From the NCBI GenBank assembly GCA_963745405.1, contig CAVUWY010000002.1:2542001-2606000 (forward strand): a stretch of DNA of 64,000 nucleotides, in the 5' to 3' direction. The notes beneath the pieces are model-generated. The model had not been told where the DNA came from, made no database searches, and was given only the letters and a program-made list of their open reading frames with translations. Of this stretch, positions 35,983 through 43,795 are shown piece after piece. Both the position numbers and the translations under genes were made by a program. Position 1 is the first letter of the stretch, and each line of letters opens with the position of its first letter. The stretch is from C-114 sp963745405. GTDB taxonomy: Bacteria > Chloroflexota > Limnocylindria > Limnocylindrales > CSP1-4.

Positions 35983-37014
35983 CTGGACGATCAGCCGCCG
36001 CGCGGCGCCGAACCGCCGCCGGACCCAAGTCCCCAGCCGCCGCCCGCATCCGACGCCGCCGCCGGCGGCGCCGCCGCGTCCGGGCCCGGCCCGACCTCGA
36101 GCGCCGACGGCCCGTCCGGCACGAGCGGCCCAGGTCCCACCGGGTCGGGACCCGCAGGGACGGGCTCGACCGGGACCGGCACCGGCCGGCCTTCCGGCAA
36201 GAAGCCTCCCCGCCACGAGGCGCCCGGTCTCCGCGAACAGGTCCGGGCGACGATCGATGCCGGGATCCGGGTCGCCAAGGCTCACCTCGAGCTCGCCCAG
36301 GCCGAGTTCGAGGAGATCACGGCCGAGATCAAGCGGATCGCCGGCCTCGTCGGGCTGGCCCTCGGCGCCTTCATCTACGTCGCGATCCTCCTGCCGGTCG
36401 GCCTGTTCCTCTTCCTCGGCGAGTGGCTGTTCGGCTCGCTCGGCTGGGGCGTCCTCCTCGGCACGGAGCTGCTGGTCGCCATCGCGGTGACGGCCATCGT
36501 CATCGCCCTCGAAGTACCGACCGGGCCGGTCCTGCGGGCCATCCTCGTCGCGTTCATCGTCGGGGTGGTCCTTGCCGTGGTTCTCGGCCTCGCCCTGACG
36601 AACCAGGCCTGGACCCAGGTCGGCGACTCGTCCGGGGTGAACGTCGAGGCCGGCGTCCGGCCGCTGGCCGTCGCGCTGGTCGTACTCGCCGTCGTCGGCG
36701 CTCTGCTCGGCCTGCTGTGGGGCGTCCGCCGGGCCGGCCTGCGGGGCGGAGTGATCGGGATCGTCGTCGGCATCGTGATCGCCGACCTGGTGGGAGCCGC
36801 CAGCGCGATCCGCTTCGGGACGGGGCCGGGAGTGGCGATGGGGATCGCGATCGGGCTCGGTGCCTGGATCGCGCTCGTGATCGGCGCCCTCCAGCGGCAC
36901 GGATTCGACGGCGAGAAGTTCATGGCTCGGTTCATCCCGCGGCAGACCATCGACACGACGAAGGAGACGATCGAGTGGGTGCGCGAACGGACGCCGCTCG
37001 GGCCGCCGCGGTAG
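35983..37014 (+). CDS. Multi-pass membrane protein with long Pro/Gly-rich N-terminus; probable CTG start
   Basis: A 343-residue frame with no ATG, GTG or TTG before its conserved region. It opens at CTG 35983, placed 7 nt after a GGAG (35972-35975), and is closed upstream by a TGA at 35977-35979. Residues 1-80 are Pro/Gly/Ser/Ala-rich, then an amphipathic helix (LRSQ-like, VAKAHLELAQAEFEEITAEI) and about six transmembrane segments. The helical part resembles phage-holin-superfamily/DUF1469-type proteins. A later start at ATG-like codon near 36487 would lose the amphipathic helix. A CTG start is rare, so sequence error (ATG to CTG) is also possible. The coupled next gene starts inside its 3' end. 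Confidence 0.7.
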   Translation: MDDQPPRGAEPPPDPSPQPPPASDAAAGGAAASGPGPTSSADGPSGTSGPGPTGSGPAGTGSTGTGTGRPSGKKPPRHEAPGLREQVRATIDAGIRVAKAHLELAQAEFEEITAEIKRIAGLVGLALGAFIYVAILLPVGLFLFLGEWLFGSLGWGVLLGTELLVAIAVTAIVIALEVPTGPVLRAILVAFIVGVVLAVVLGLALTNQAWTQVGDSSGVNVEAGVRPLAVALVVLAVVGALLGLLWGVRRAGLRGGVIGIVVGIVIADLVGAASAIRFGTGPGVAMGIAIGLGAWIALVIGALQRHGFDGEKFMARFIPRQTIDTTKETIEWVRERTPLGPPR

Positions 37015-37595
37015 CGAGCCGCGGGGACCTGGCGGAGCAGCTGGCCCTCCTCGAGGGATCGGCCCGGGCCGCGGTCGACTTCCCGGCCAAGCTCAAGCGG
37101 GCGCCGGCCAAGACGGCCGGTGCCGCGGCGGGAGTCGCCTTCCTGGCCGTCGGGGGTCCTCGACGGGTCTTCCGCGGTATCCGTCGGGCGGTCCGTGGGC
37201 CGGAGAAGGAACTGCCGCCCTCGATGCTGCCCGACCAGATCGAGCGCACGCTCAAGAAGCTCGGGACCGACGGCGATCGGGTCCGGGGGACGCTCGAGCG
37301 CGAATTCGCGTCGTATCTCGAGACCACGGCCAAGGCGCGTCGAGGCCGGGACGTCCGGGCCACGGCTGGCCTCATCGGCCTGTCGATCTTCGGCCCGATG
37401 GCCCGCCGCGGTGGGGTCCGCCTCGCCGAGGTCCTGTTCTCCCCCAAGACGGCCGGGCCGGAGTCGTTCGGCGGTGCGCTCGAGCGTGCCCGCGCCCGCT
37501 GGACCGGGGCCGGCGAGTTCGTCCCGGACCCGGCCAAGCCGGCCGCGGCGTCGGCGACGGCGCCGACGCCACCCTCGACACCGAAGCCCGGCTAG
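36975..37595 (+). CDS. Hypothetical protein, 206 aa, overlapping its upstream neighbour
   Basis: GTG 36975 has an ideal AAGGAG (36961-36966) 8 nt before it, inside the last 40 nt of the preceding gene, so the start is well supported despite the overlap. The protein is basic, with a short hydrophobic stretch near residue 50 (TAGAAAGVAFLAVGGPRRVFRGIRRAVRG) and an Ala/Pro/Thr-rich C-terminus. Its central part (FASYLETTAKARRGRDVRATAGLIGLSIFGPMARRGG) is probably helical. It is likely cotranscribed with the membrane protein. No family was recognised. Confidence 0.72.
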   Translation: MGARTDAARAAAVASRGDLAEQLALLEGSARAAVDFPAKLKRAPAKTAGAAAGVAFLAVGGPRRVFRGIRRAVRGPEKELPPSMLPDQIERTLKKLGTDGDRVRGTLEREFASYLETTAKARRGRDVRATAGLIGLSIFGPMARRGGVRLAEVLFSPKTAGPESFGGALERARARWTGAGEFVPDPAKPAAASATAPTPPSTPKPG

Positions 37596-37598
37596 ACT
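37593..37598 (+). promoter_or_regulatory. -10 box for the tRNA-Leu gene
   Basis: TAGACT overlaps the preceding TAG stop and ends 8 nt before the first base of the tRNA. No matching -35 at 17 nt. Confidence 0.4.
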
Positions 37599-37606
37599 CC
37601 CGCCAC

Positions 37607-37694
37607 GGGCGAGTGGCGGAATGGCAGACGCGCCGGCCTTAGGAGCCGGTGCCGCGCGAGCGGCGTAGAGGTTCGACCCCTCTCTCGCCTACCA
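37607..37694 (+). tRNA. tRNA-Leu (anticodon TAG)
   Basis: 88 nt including an encoded CCA (37692-37694). Anticodon stem CCGGC/GCCGG surrounds the loop CTTAGGA with anticodon TAG (37640-37642), reading leucine CUA and likely other CUN codons. A long variable arm (TGCCGC-GCGA-GCGGCG) marks it as class II, the T-arm is AGAGG-TTCGACC-CCTCT, and the acceptor stem is GGGCGAG/CTCGCCT with a G-U at its end. Confidence 0.93.
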
Positions 37695-37735
37695 CCTCGA
37701 CATGGAGCGCCGACGGCACTGTGGCCGCCGGCAGG

Positions 37736-38731
37736 TCACGGCGCGCCGGCCGCCGCGACGACCGCCCGGGTCAGTCGATCGGTCCGCAGCGCGTCGGCAT
37801 AGGTCGACAGCACGCCCGATGAGTCGCCCGTCCGGGCCGCCCGCAGGAACGCCTCGGCCTGGACCAGCCACGGGTTCCGGCGCGGCTCGAGGACCCGCAG
37901 CGGGCCGCCATCGTCGAACGTGAGCGTCCAGCCGACGTCGGGCCAGGCGCCGCCGTGGCGGATCGTCGTGTGGAGCCCGTCGGAAGCGAACTCGAGCTCG
38001 ATCGTCGAGGTGGCGAGGAGGCAGGTCGCCACGAACGAGCCGACCGTGCCGCCGTCGAACTCGAGGACGGCCGCCGTCGCCCCGGCGACATCGATGTCGG
38101 CGACCGTCGAGCGATGTGCCACCACCGCGCGGGCCGACACGACGCGCGCCTCGCCGACGAGGGCCCGGGCGAGGTCGAACAGGTGGGTCGCCTGCTCGAC
38201 GATCTGGCCGCCGCCCTCGGCGGCATGACGCCACCACGACGGCCCCGGCGTATCACCGAGCCAGCGGCCGACGACGAGCCGCGGCGGGCGGACGGCGAAG
38301 GCCGTCCGGACCTCGTCGAGGAAGTCGAGCCCTCGCCAGTCGTACCCGACGGCGACGACGAGGCCACGACGCTCGATCTCGGCGGCGATCCGGACCGGAG
38401 TGCCGGCATCGGCAGCGAGCGGCTTCTCGACGAGGAAGGGGATGCCGCGAGCGATGAGCAGATCGCAGGCCTGCCCGGCGAGGTACGGCGGCACGGCCAC
38501 GAAGGCGGCGTCGGGACGCTGCTCGTCGAGCATCCGGGCGGCGTCGGAGTCGGCATAGAGGACGGTGCCGTCGGCCGGATCCCCGCCCGCGACGAGCGCC
38601 GCCGCCCGCTCCGTCGACCGGGCGGCCACCCCGACGATGCGGCAGCCGCCGAGCGAGCGCGCCGCCCGGACGTGCTGGCCGGCGGCCCCGCCGGCACCGA
38701 CGATGACGATCCGCTGCGGCCCGTCGCCCAT
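37736..38731 (-). CDS. Gfo/Idh/MocA-family oxidoreductase
   Basis: A 331-residue NAD(P)-dependent oxidoreductase, starting at ATG 38731. The N-terminus has the nucleotide fingerprint RIVIVGAGGAAGQHV. A conserved EKPLAADAG segment (near residue 98) contains the family's catalytic-region Lys, and GYDWRGLDFLDEVR and GGQIVEQATHLFDLARALVG lie in the C-terminal sugar-binding domain. Such enzymes oxidise sugars, inositols or amino-sugar derivatives. It is divergent from trigger factor and has no linked pathway genes, so the substrate is unknown. Confidence 0.86.
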   Translation of the reverse strand: MGDGPQRIVIVGAGGAAGQHVRAARSLGGCRIVGVAARSTERAAALVAGGDPADGTVLYADSDAARMLDEQRPDAAFVAVPPYLAGQACDLLIARGIPFLVEKPLAADAGTPVRIAAEIERRGLVVAVGYDWRGLDFLDEVRTAFAVRPPRLVVGRWLGDTPGPSWWRHAAEGGGQIVEQATHLFDLARALVGEARVVSARAVVAHRSTVADIDVAGATAAVLEFDGGTVGSFVATCLLATSTIELEFASDGLHTTIRHGGAWPDVGWTLTFDDGGPLRVLEPRRNPWLVQAEAFLRAARTGDSSGVLSTYADALRTDRLTRAVVAAAGAP

Positions 38732-38774
38732 GCCGCCATGGTGCCATGCGGCGGGTCCCGGCCGTGCGTCCCCG

Positions 38775-38780
38775 TATACT
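38775..38780 (+). promoter_or_regulatory. -10 box upstream of trigger factor
   Basis: TATACT, the best -10 match in the window, ends 8 nt before the ATG at 38789. Transcription would start within a few nt of the start codon, so the mRNA is leaderless or nearly so. Confidence 0.55.
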
Positions 38781-38788
38781 TCGCGCCG

Positions 38789-40207
38789 ATGAACGTCACC
38801 GCCACGCCCGCCCCCAAGAGCTCCATCGTCCTCGAGGTCGAGCTCCCGGCCGACCGCTACGACCGCGCCATGGACGACGCGGTGCGACGGCTCTCCCGTC
38901 GGACCCGGGTCGCCGGCTTCCGGCCCGGCAAGGCGCCGCGGGCGGTCCTCGAGCGGGTCCTCGGTCCCGAGGCGATCGTCGACGAGGCGGTCGAGCATCT
39001 CGTCTCCGACGCCTACCGCGACGCGGTCATCGAACGCGACATCGTTCCCCTGACGAACCCCGAGGTCGAGGTCGTCCAGGCCGAGGCGGGCAAGCCGGTC
39101 ATCTTCAAGGCGACCGTCCAGGTCCGCCCCGAGGTCGCCCTCGGCGACTACCGGAACTTCCCGTTCCGCCCTGAGATCGAGACGATCGACGACGCCAAGG
39201 TCGCCACCGTCATCGACGAGCTGCGCGACCAGAATGCCGCCCTGACCCCGACCGACCGAGCCGCCCGGAAGGGCGACTACGCGATCATCGCCTACCGCGG
39301 CACCCGCGACGGGGAGCCGTTCGAGGGCGGATCGACCGAGCGGATGCCGCTGATCATCGGCGACGAGCGGCTCATCCCGGGCTTCGAGGATCATCTCGTC
39401 GGCCTCTCGACGGGCGAGTCGACGGCGTTCGACATCACCTTCCCGGCCGACTACGTCGAGGAGACCCTGGCCGGCAAGGAGGCCCATTTCGAGGTCGACC
39501 TGCGGGAGCTTCGGGCCAAGATCCTGCCCGACGCCGACGACGAGTTCGCTCGCACGATGGGCGACTATCCGACCCTGGACGACCTCCGCGTCGACGTCCG
39601 CCGACGGCTCGAGCGCAACGCCCTCGACCGGGCCCGTCACGGGTTCAGCGAGCGGATCATCGACTACGCCGTCGCCAACGCCACCCTGGAGCTCCCCGAC
39701 ATCCTCATCGACCAGGAGGTCGAGGTGATGCACGACGAGTTCCGCAGCACGATCGCTCGCCAGGGCATCACCGAGCAGGCTTACCTGTCGGTCACGAAGC
39801 AGACCGAAGCGGACCTCCACACCGAGTTCCGGCCGCGGGCCGAGACCCGGGTCAAGACGCTTCTCGTCCTCTCCAAGATCGCCGAGGTCGAGGGCGTCGT
39901 CGTCGCCGACGCCGATGTCCAGGCCGAGGTCGACCGGGCCGCCGAGCGCTACCGCGGCGACGCCAAGCTCCTCGCCTACTTCGAGTCGGAGCGGGGGCGC
40001 AACTTCATCCGCAGCACGCTGCGGCGCAGTCAGACCGTCGAGAAGCTCATCGACGAATGGCTGGCCGCCAACCCCGACCACCCGCCGATCCCCCATGCCG
40101 AAGCCGATGAGCCGGCCGCCATCGACGCCGCCTCGGTGGAGGCGTCCGCTGCCATCGGGGCGACCGATCCCGACGCCATCCCCGTCAGCGCCGCCGGACC
40201 GGCCTGA
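38789..40207 (+). CDS. tig: Trigger factor (ribosome-associated chaperone)
   Basis: A 472-residue protein. The ribosome-binding signature is GFRPGKAP (near residue 50). A PPIase-like FKBP domain occupies about 150-230 (YRGTRDGEPFEGGSTE; GFEDHLVGLSTGE), and the helical chaperone body continues to a charged, Ala/Glu/Pro tail. It binds nascent chains at the ribosome exit. Order tig-clpP-clpX on the same strand is the usual arrangement for coupling folding and proteolysis. A near-leaderless promoter (TATACT) serves it. Confidence 0.95.
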   Translation: MNVTATPAPKSSIVLEVELPADRYDRAMDDAVRRLSRRTRVAGFRPGKAPRAVLERVLGPEAIVDEAVEHLVSDAYRDAVIERDIVPLTNPEVEVVQAEAGKPVIFKATVQVRPEVALGDYRNFPFRPEIETIDDAKVATVIDELRDQNAALTPTDRAARKGDYAIIAYRGTRDGEPFEGGSTERMPLIIGDERLIPGFEDHLVGLSTGESTAFDITFPADYVEETLAGKEAHFEVDLRELRAKILPDADDEFARTMGDYPTLDDLRVDVRRRLERNALDRARHGFSERIIDYAVANATLELPDILIDQEVEVMHDEFRSTIARQGITEQAYLSVTKQTEADLHTEFRPRAETRVKTLLVLSKIAEVEGVVVADADVQAEVDRAAERYRGDAKLLAYFESERGRNFIRSTLRRSQTVEKLIDEWLAANPDHPPIPHAEADEPAAIDAASVEASAAIGATDPDAIPVSAAGPA

Positions 40208-40239
40208 CGACCAGTCCCAGCACTGCAGGAGAACCGACG

Positions 40240-40935
40240 ATGCTCGTCCCGATGGTCATCGAGTCGTCGAGCCGCGGAGAGCGCGCCTACGACATCTACT
40301 CCCGGCTCCTCCGCGAGCGGATCATCTTCCTCGGCGACACGATCGAGGACCACACGGCGAACCTCATCATCGCCCAGCTCCTGTTCCTCGAGTCGGAGGA
40401 CACCGAGAAGGACATCTTCCTCTACATCAACTCGCCCGGCGGGGTGGTGACGAGCGGGCTGGCCATCTACGACACGATGCAGTACCTGCGGGCGCCGGTG
40501 GCGACCATCTGCATCGGCATGGCGGCCTCGATGGCGGGAGTCCTGCTGGCCGCCGGCGCCAAGGGCAAGCGCTACGCGCTGCCCAACAGTCGAGTGATGA
40601 TCCACCAGGGGTCGGGCGGCTTCCGCGGCAACGCCCAGGACGCGATCATCCAGATGAAGGAATGGGAGTACCTCGTCCAGCGCAACCACGAGATCCTCGC
40701 CCAGCACACGGGCCAGCCGCTGGACAAGATCATCCAGGACACCGACAGGGACTATTTCATGTCTCCTGACGAGGCCCGCGACTATGGCATCATCGACGCG
40801 GTGTACTCGGCCAGCGCGGACTCGCTCATCGCCCAGGTCAAGGACAAGGCGAAGGCCGAGGACGAGGCCGGCGATGGGGCGGGGGACGGGCCCGATGACG
40901 GCCCGACACCGGCCAAGAAACGGGATGACGGGTAG
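40240..40935 (+). CDS. clpP: ATP-dependent Clp protease proteolytic subunit
   Basis: A 231-residue ClpP. The catalytic triad fits E. coli numbering exactly: Ser97 (IGMAASMAG), His122 (SRVMIHQ) and Asp171 (DTDRDYFM). INSPGGVVTSG is the conserved N-terminal loop. The Asp/Gly/Pro-rich C-terminal tail (about 30 residues) is longer than usual. AGGAG lies 9 nt before the ATG. It follows tig by 32 nt and precedes clpX, so these are probably one operon. Confidence 0.96.
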   Translation: MLVPMVIESSSRGERAYDIYSRLLRERIIFLGDTIEDHTANLIIAQLLFLESEDTEKDIFLYINSPGGVVTSGLAIYDTMQYLRAPVATICIGMAASMAGVLLAAGAKGKRYALPNSRVMIHQGSGGFRGNAQDAIIQMKEWEYLVQRNHEILAQHTGQPLDKIIQDTDRDYFMSPDEARDYGIIDAVYSASADSLIAQVKDKAKAEDEAGDGAGDGPDDGPTPAKKRDDG

Positions 40936-40971
40936 CGCCGGCGACGGCCGGCAGGCAAGGGGACCAGGCGA

Positions 40972-42282
40972 GTGACCTCGACGAGCGGCGCGAAGGGACC
41001 GAAGGTCCCCTACCGCTGCAGCTTCTGCGGCAAGAGCCAGGAGCAGGTCCGCAAGCTCATCGCGGGCCAGGGCGTCTACATCTGCGACGAGTGCATCAAC
41101 CTCTGCCAGGAGATCATCGAGGAGGAGATGCTCGAGGCGCCGAAGGCGAAGCCCTCGAGCGCGAAGCTCCCGAACCCTCGCCAGATCAAGTTCGCCCTCG
41201 ACCAGTACGTCATCAGCCAGGAACGGGCCAAGAAGGTCCTCTCGGTCGCCGTCTACAACCACTACAAGCGGATCAATGCCGGCCACGCGGTCGATGAGGT
41301 CGAGCTCCAGAAGTCGAACGTCCTCCTCGTCGGGCCGACCGGCTCGGGCAAGACCCTCCTCGCCCAGACCCTCGCCCGGGTCATCGACGTGCCGTTCTGC
41401 ATCGCCGATGCGACCTCGCTGACCGAGGCGGGCTACGTCGGCGAGGACGTCGAGAACATCCTCCTCCGGCTGATCCAGGCGGCCGACTTCGATGTCGCCC
41501 GGGCCCAGCGGGGGATCATCTACATCGACGAGATCGACAAGATCGCCCGCAAGGCCGACAACCCCTCGATCACCCGGGACGTCTCCGGCGAGGGCGTCCA
41601 GCAGGCCCTCCTCAAGATCCTCGAGGGCACCGTCGCCAACGTGCCGCCGCAGGGCGGCCGCAAGCACCCCCACCAGGACTTCATCCAGATCGACACGACC
41701 AACGTCCTGTTCATCTGTGGCGGAGCGTTCGACGGCCTCGAGAAGATCGTCGAGGAGCGCGTCGGCAAGCGGGGCATCGGCTTCGGCTCGGACGCGGCGG
41801 TCTCCAAGGCCGACCTGGGTAAGATCCTCACCCGGCTCATGCCGGAGGACCTCCTGAAGTTCGGCCTGATCCCCGAGTTCATCGGCCGCCTGCCGGTCAT
41901 CGTCACCCTGACAGCCCTCACAGCCGAGGATCTCGTCCGGGTCCTGACCGAGCCGAAGAACGCGGTCACCCGCCAGTTCCAGCGCTTCCTCCAGCTCGAC
42001 AAGGTCGAGCTTGTGTTCACCCCGGCGGCGCTCGTGGCGGCGGCCGATGTCGCCCTCGACCGCAAGACGGGCGCCCGGGCCCTGCGCTCGATCGTCGAGG
42101 AGTCGCTCCTCGAGGTGATGTACGACATCCCGGAACGGACCGACATCCGCAAGTGCATCATCACCGAGGAGACGATCCGCGACGGGCGGCTGCCGCTCCT
42201 CCTGACGAAGTCCGATGTCGACAAGGGCGTCGACGAGACGAACTACGTCGACTGGCTGGCAGAGCGAGGCGAATCGGCCTGA
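40972..42282 (+). CDS. clpX: ATP-dependent Clp protease ATPase subunit ClpX
   Basis: A 436-residue ClpX starting at GTG 40972. The N-terminal C4 zinc-binding domain has CSFCGKSQ and CDECINLC. Walker A is GPTGSGKTLLAQ (near residue 120), Walker B IIYIDEIDKIARK, and the substrate-gripping pore loop AGYVGEDV is clear. The IGF-type ClpP-docking motif lies in the RGIGFGSD region. ClpX unfolds tagged substrates and feeds them to ClpP. It converges with a sugar aminotransferase, overlapping its 3' end by 40 nt. Confidence 0.96.
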   Translation: MTSTSGAKGPKVPYRCSFCGKSQEQVRKLIAGQGVYICDECINLCQEIIEEEMLEAPKAKPSSAKLPNPRQIKFALDQYVISQERAKKVLSVAVYNHYKRINAGHAVDEVELQKSNVLLVGPTGSGKTLLAQTLARVIDVPFCIADATSLTEAGYVGEDVENILLRLIQAADFDVARAQRGIIYIDEIDKIARKADNPSITRDVSGEGVQQALLKILEGTVANVPPQGGRKHPHQDFIQIDTTNVLFICGGAFDGLEKIVEERVGKRGIGFGSDAAVSKADLGKILTRLMPEDLLKFGLIPEFIGRLPVIVTLTALTAEDLVRVLTEPKNAVTRQFQRFLQLDKVELVFTPAALVAAADVALDRKTGARALRSIVEESLLEVMYDIPERTDIRKCIITEETIRDGRLPLLLTKSDVDKGVDETNYVDWLAERGESA

Positions 42283-43469
42283 TCCGGCGCCGGGGCGATC
42301 CGGCCCGCCCCGGCTGACCCGGCCGTGCCCCCGGTCCGACCACCCCGGCTCGCGGCGGCGATCGCCTCGTCGATGACCAGGTCGAGGTGTTCCTCCAGGC
42401 CCAGCCAGAGTGGCAGGCGGACGAGCCGGTCGCTGACGTCGTCGGTGATCGACAGGTCGCCCGACGTCCGGGCCACGGTCCTGCCGAACGGCGCCGAGTG
42501 GAGGGGCACGTAATGGAAGACAGATCGGATGTCCCGGCTCAGCAGCCGGTCGATGAAGGCGGTCCGGTCGGCGAGGCTCGGCAGCAGCAGGTAGTAGAGA
42601 TGCCCGTTCGCCGTGCAGTCGGACGGTACGATCGGGCGCCGGACCGCGCCGGCCGCCTCGAGCGGCTCGAAAGCCGCGTGATAGCGGTCCCAGATCGCCC
42701 GGCGGCGGTCCGTGATCTCGTCGGCATGCTCCAACTGGGCCCACAGGAAGGCCGCCGGGATCTCGCCCAGGAGGTATGACGACCCGGCGTCGACCCAGGT
42801 GTACTTGTCGACCTCGCCGCGGAAGAACTGGCTCCTGTTCGTGCCCTTCTCCCAGACGATCTCGGCCCGTTCGGCGAACCGCGGGTCGTTGATGAGAAGC
42901 GCCCCGCCCTCGCCCGAGATGAGGTTCTTCGTCTCGTGGAAGGACACGGCGGCGAGGTGGCCGAGCCCGCCCAACGGCCGATCGCGATAGCGGGCGAGGA
43001 TGGCGTGGGCGGCGTCCTCGATCACGAGCAGGTCGTGGCGCCGGGCGATCTCGAGGATCGAGTCCATATCGCAGCCCACGCCGGCGTAGTGGACCGGCAC
43101 GATCGCCCGGGTCCGCGGCGTGATGGCCGCCTCGATCTTCGTCTCGTCGATGTTCAGCGTGTCGGGCCGGATCTCCACGAAGACGGGCGTGGCGCCCCGC
43201 AGAACGAAGGCGTTGGCCGTCGACACGAAGGTGAAGGACGGCATGATGACCTCGTCGCCCGGCCCGACCCCGCTGAGGATGGCCGCCATCTCGAGAGCCG
43301 CCGTGCAGGAATGGGTGAGGAGCGCCTTTCGACTGCCGATCCGGTCCTCGAGCCAGCCGGCGCAGCGCTTCGAGAACGCGCCGTTGCCGGCAAGATGGCC
43401 GTTCGCGTGGGCCTGCTCGATGTAACCGAGCTCGTTGCCGGTGAGGAACGGCCGGTTGAAGGGGATCAT
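42243..43469 (-). CDS. DegT/DnrJ/EryC1-family aminotransferase (WecE/FdtB-like)
   Basis: A 408-residue PLP-dependent aminotransferase from ATG 43469. The N-terminus IPFNRPFLTGNELGYI and the PLP lysine in SFHETKNLISGEGGALL match dTDP-4-keto-6-deoxyhexose aminotransferases such as WecE or FdtB. Additional family features are the GGDEVIMPSFTFVSTANAF and VIEDAAHAI segments. The likely product is a 4-amino sugar nucleotide for a cell-surface polysaccharide. No other sugar biosynthesis gene is in the window. A -10 TATCGT lies 8 nt upstream (leaderless). Confidence 0.85.
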   Translation of the reverse strand: MIPFNRPFLTGNELGYIEQAHANGHLAGNGAFSKRCAGWLEDRIGSRKALLTHSCTAALEMAAILSGVGPGDEVIMPSFTFVSTANAFVLRGATPVFVEIRPDTLNIDETKIEAAITPRTRAIVPVHYAGVGCDMDSILEIARRHDLLVIEDAAHAILARYRDRPLGGLGHLAAVSFHETKNLISGEGGALLINDPRFAERAEIVWEKGTNRSQFFRGEVDKYTWVDAGSSYLLGEIPAAFLWAQLEHADEITDRRRAIWDRYHAAFEPLEAAGAVRRPIVPSDCTANGHLYYLLLPSLADRTAFIDRLLSRDIRSVFHYVPLHSAPFGRTVARTSGDLSITDDVSDRLVRLPLWLGLEEHLDLVIDEAIAAASRGGRTGGTAGSAGAGRIAPAPDQADSPRSASQST

Positions 43470-43477
43470 GGCGCTCG

Positions 43478-43483
43478 ACGATA
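43478..43483 (-). promoter_or_regulatory. -10 box, leaderless arrangement
   Basis: On the minus strand TATCGT lies 8 nt before the ATG at 43469. Confidence 0.4.
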
Positions 43484-43532
43484 CCCGGCCCTGATCGATC
43501 CCGTCGAACGGCTCGGGCGAATCCCGTCGTGG

Positions 43533-43538
43533 TATCCT
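43533..43538 (+). promoter_or_regulatory. -10 box for the valS T-box transcript
   Basis: TATCCT here would start transcription near 43545, at the 5' edge of the T-box. The -35 at 17-18 nt is weak. A 13-bp DNA palindrome CCTCAC-G-GTGAGG (43544-43556) sits right at the predicted start. Confidence 0.45.
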
Positions 43539-43550
43539 CCCGGCCTCACG

Positions 43551-43792
43551 GTGAGGACCGAGAAGAGTAGCGCCGAGTCGGGCGATCCAGCGAGCGGGTG
43601 AAGGTGAGAGCCCCGCACGCACGCCGGCGCGAACGTCGCTCGCGAACCGTGCGGTCGGCGACCGATAGCGCGCCGTGAGGGTGCCGGGACCCGGCGAGCC
43701 GCGATGAGCGGATCGCCCCGGCGCCGAACCAGCAGGTGGTACCACGACCCGTTCGTCCGCTGGACGAGCGGGTCGTTCCATTCCGGAGCGAC
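43551..43792 (+). promoter_or_regulatory. Valine T-box riboswitch leader
   Basis: The core parts can be located. Stem I base GACCG (43556-43560) pairs with CGGTC (43652-43656). AGTA (43566-43569) and GGTGAAGGTGAGAGCC (starting 43597) match the E-loop-like and distal-loop motifs. The specifier reads GAAC-GTC (GTC at 43635-43637), a valine codon. The T-box AACCAGCAGGTGGTACCACGACC (43727-43749) carries the UGGU tRNA-end-binding bulge, fitting a discriminator A. An antiterminator can form at 43730-43762 and competes with a 13-bp hairpin (43746-43758/43762-43774). A third hairpin (43772-43779/43785-43792) covers the GGAG ribosome site. No U-tract follows, so control may be translational. Confidence 0.88.
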
Positions 43793-43795
43793 GAC

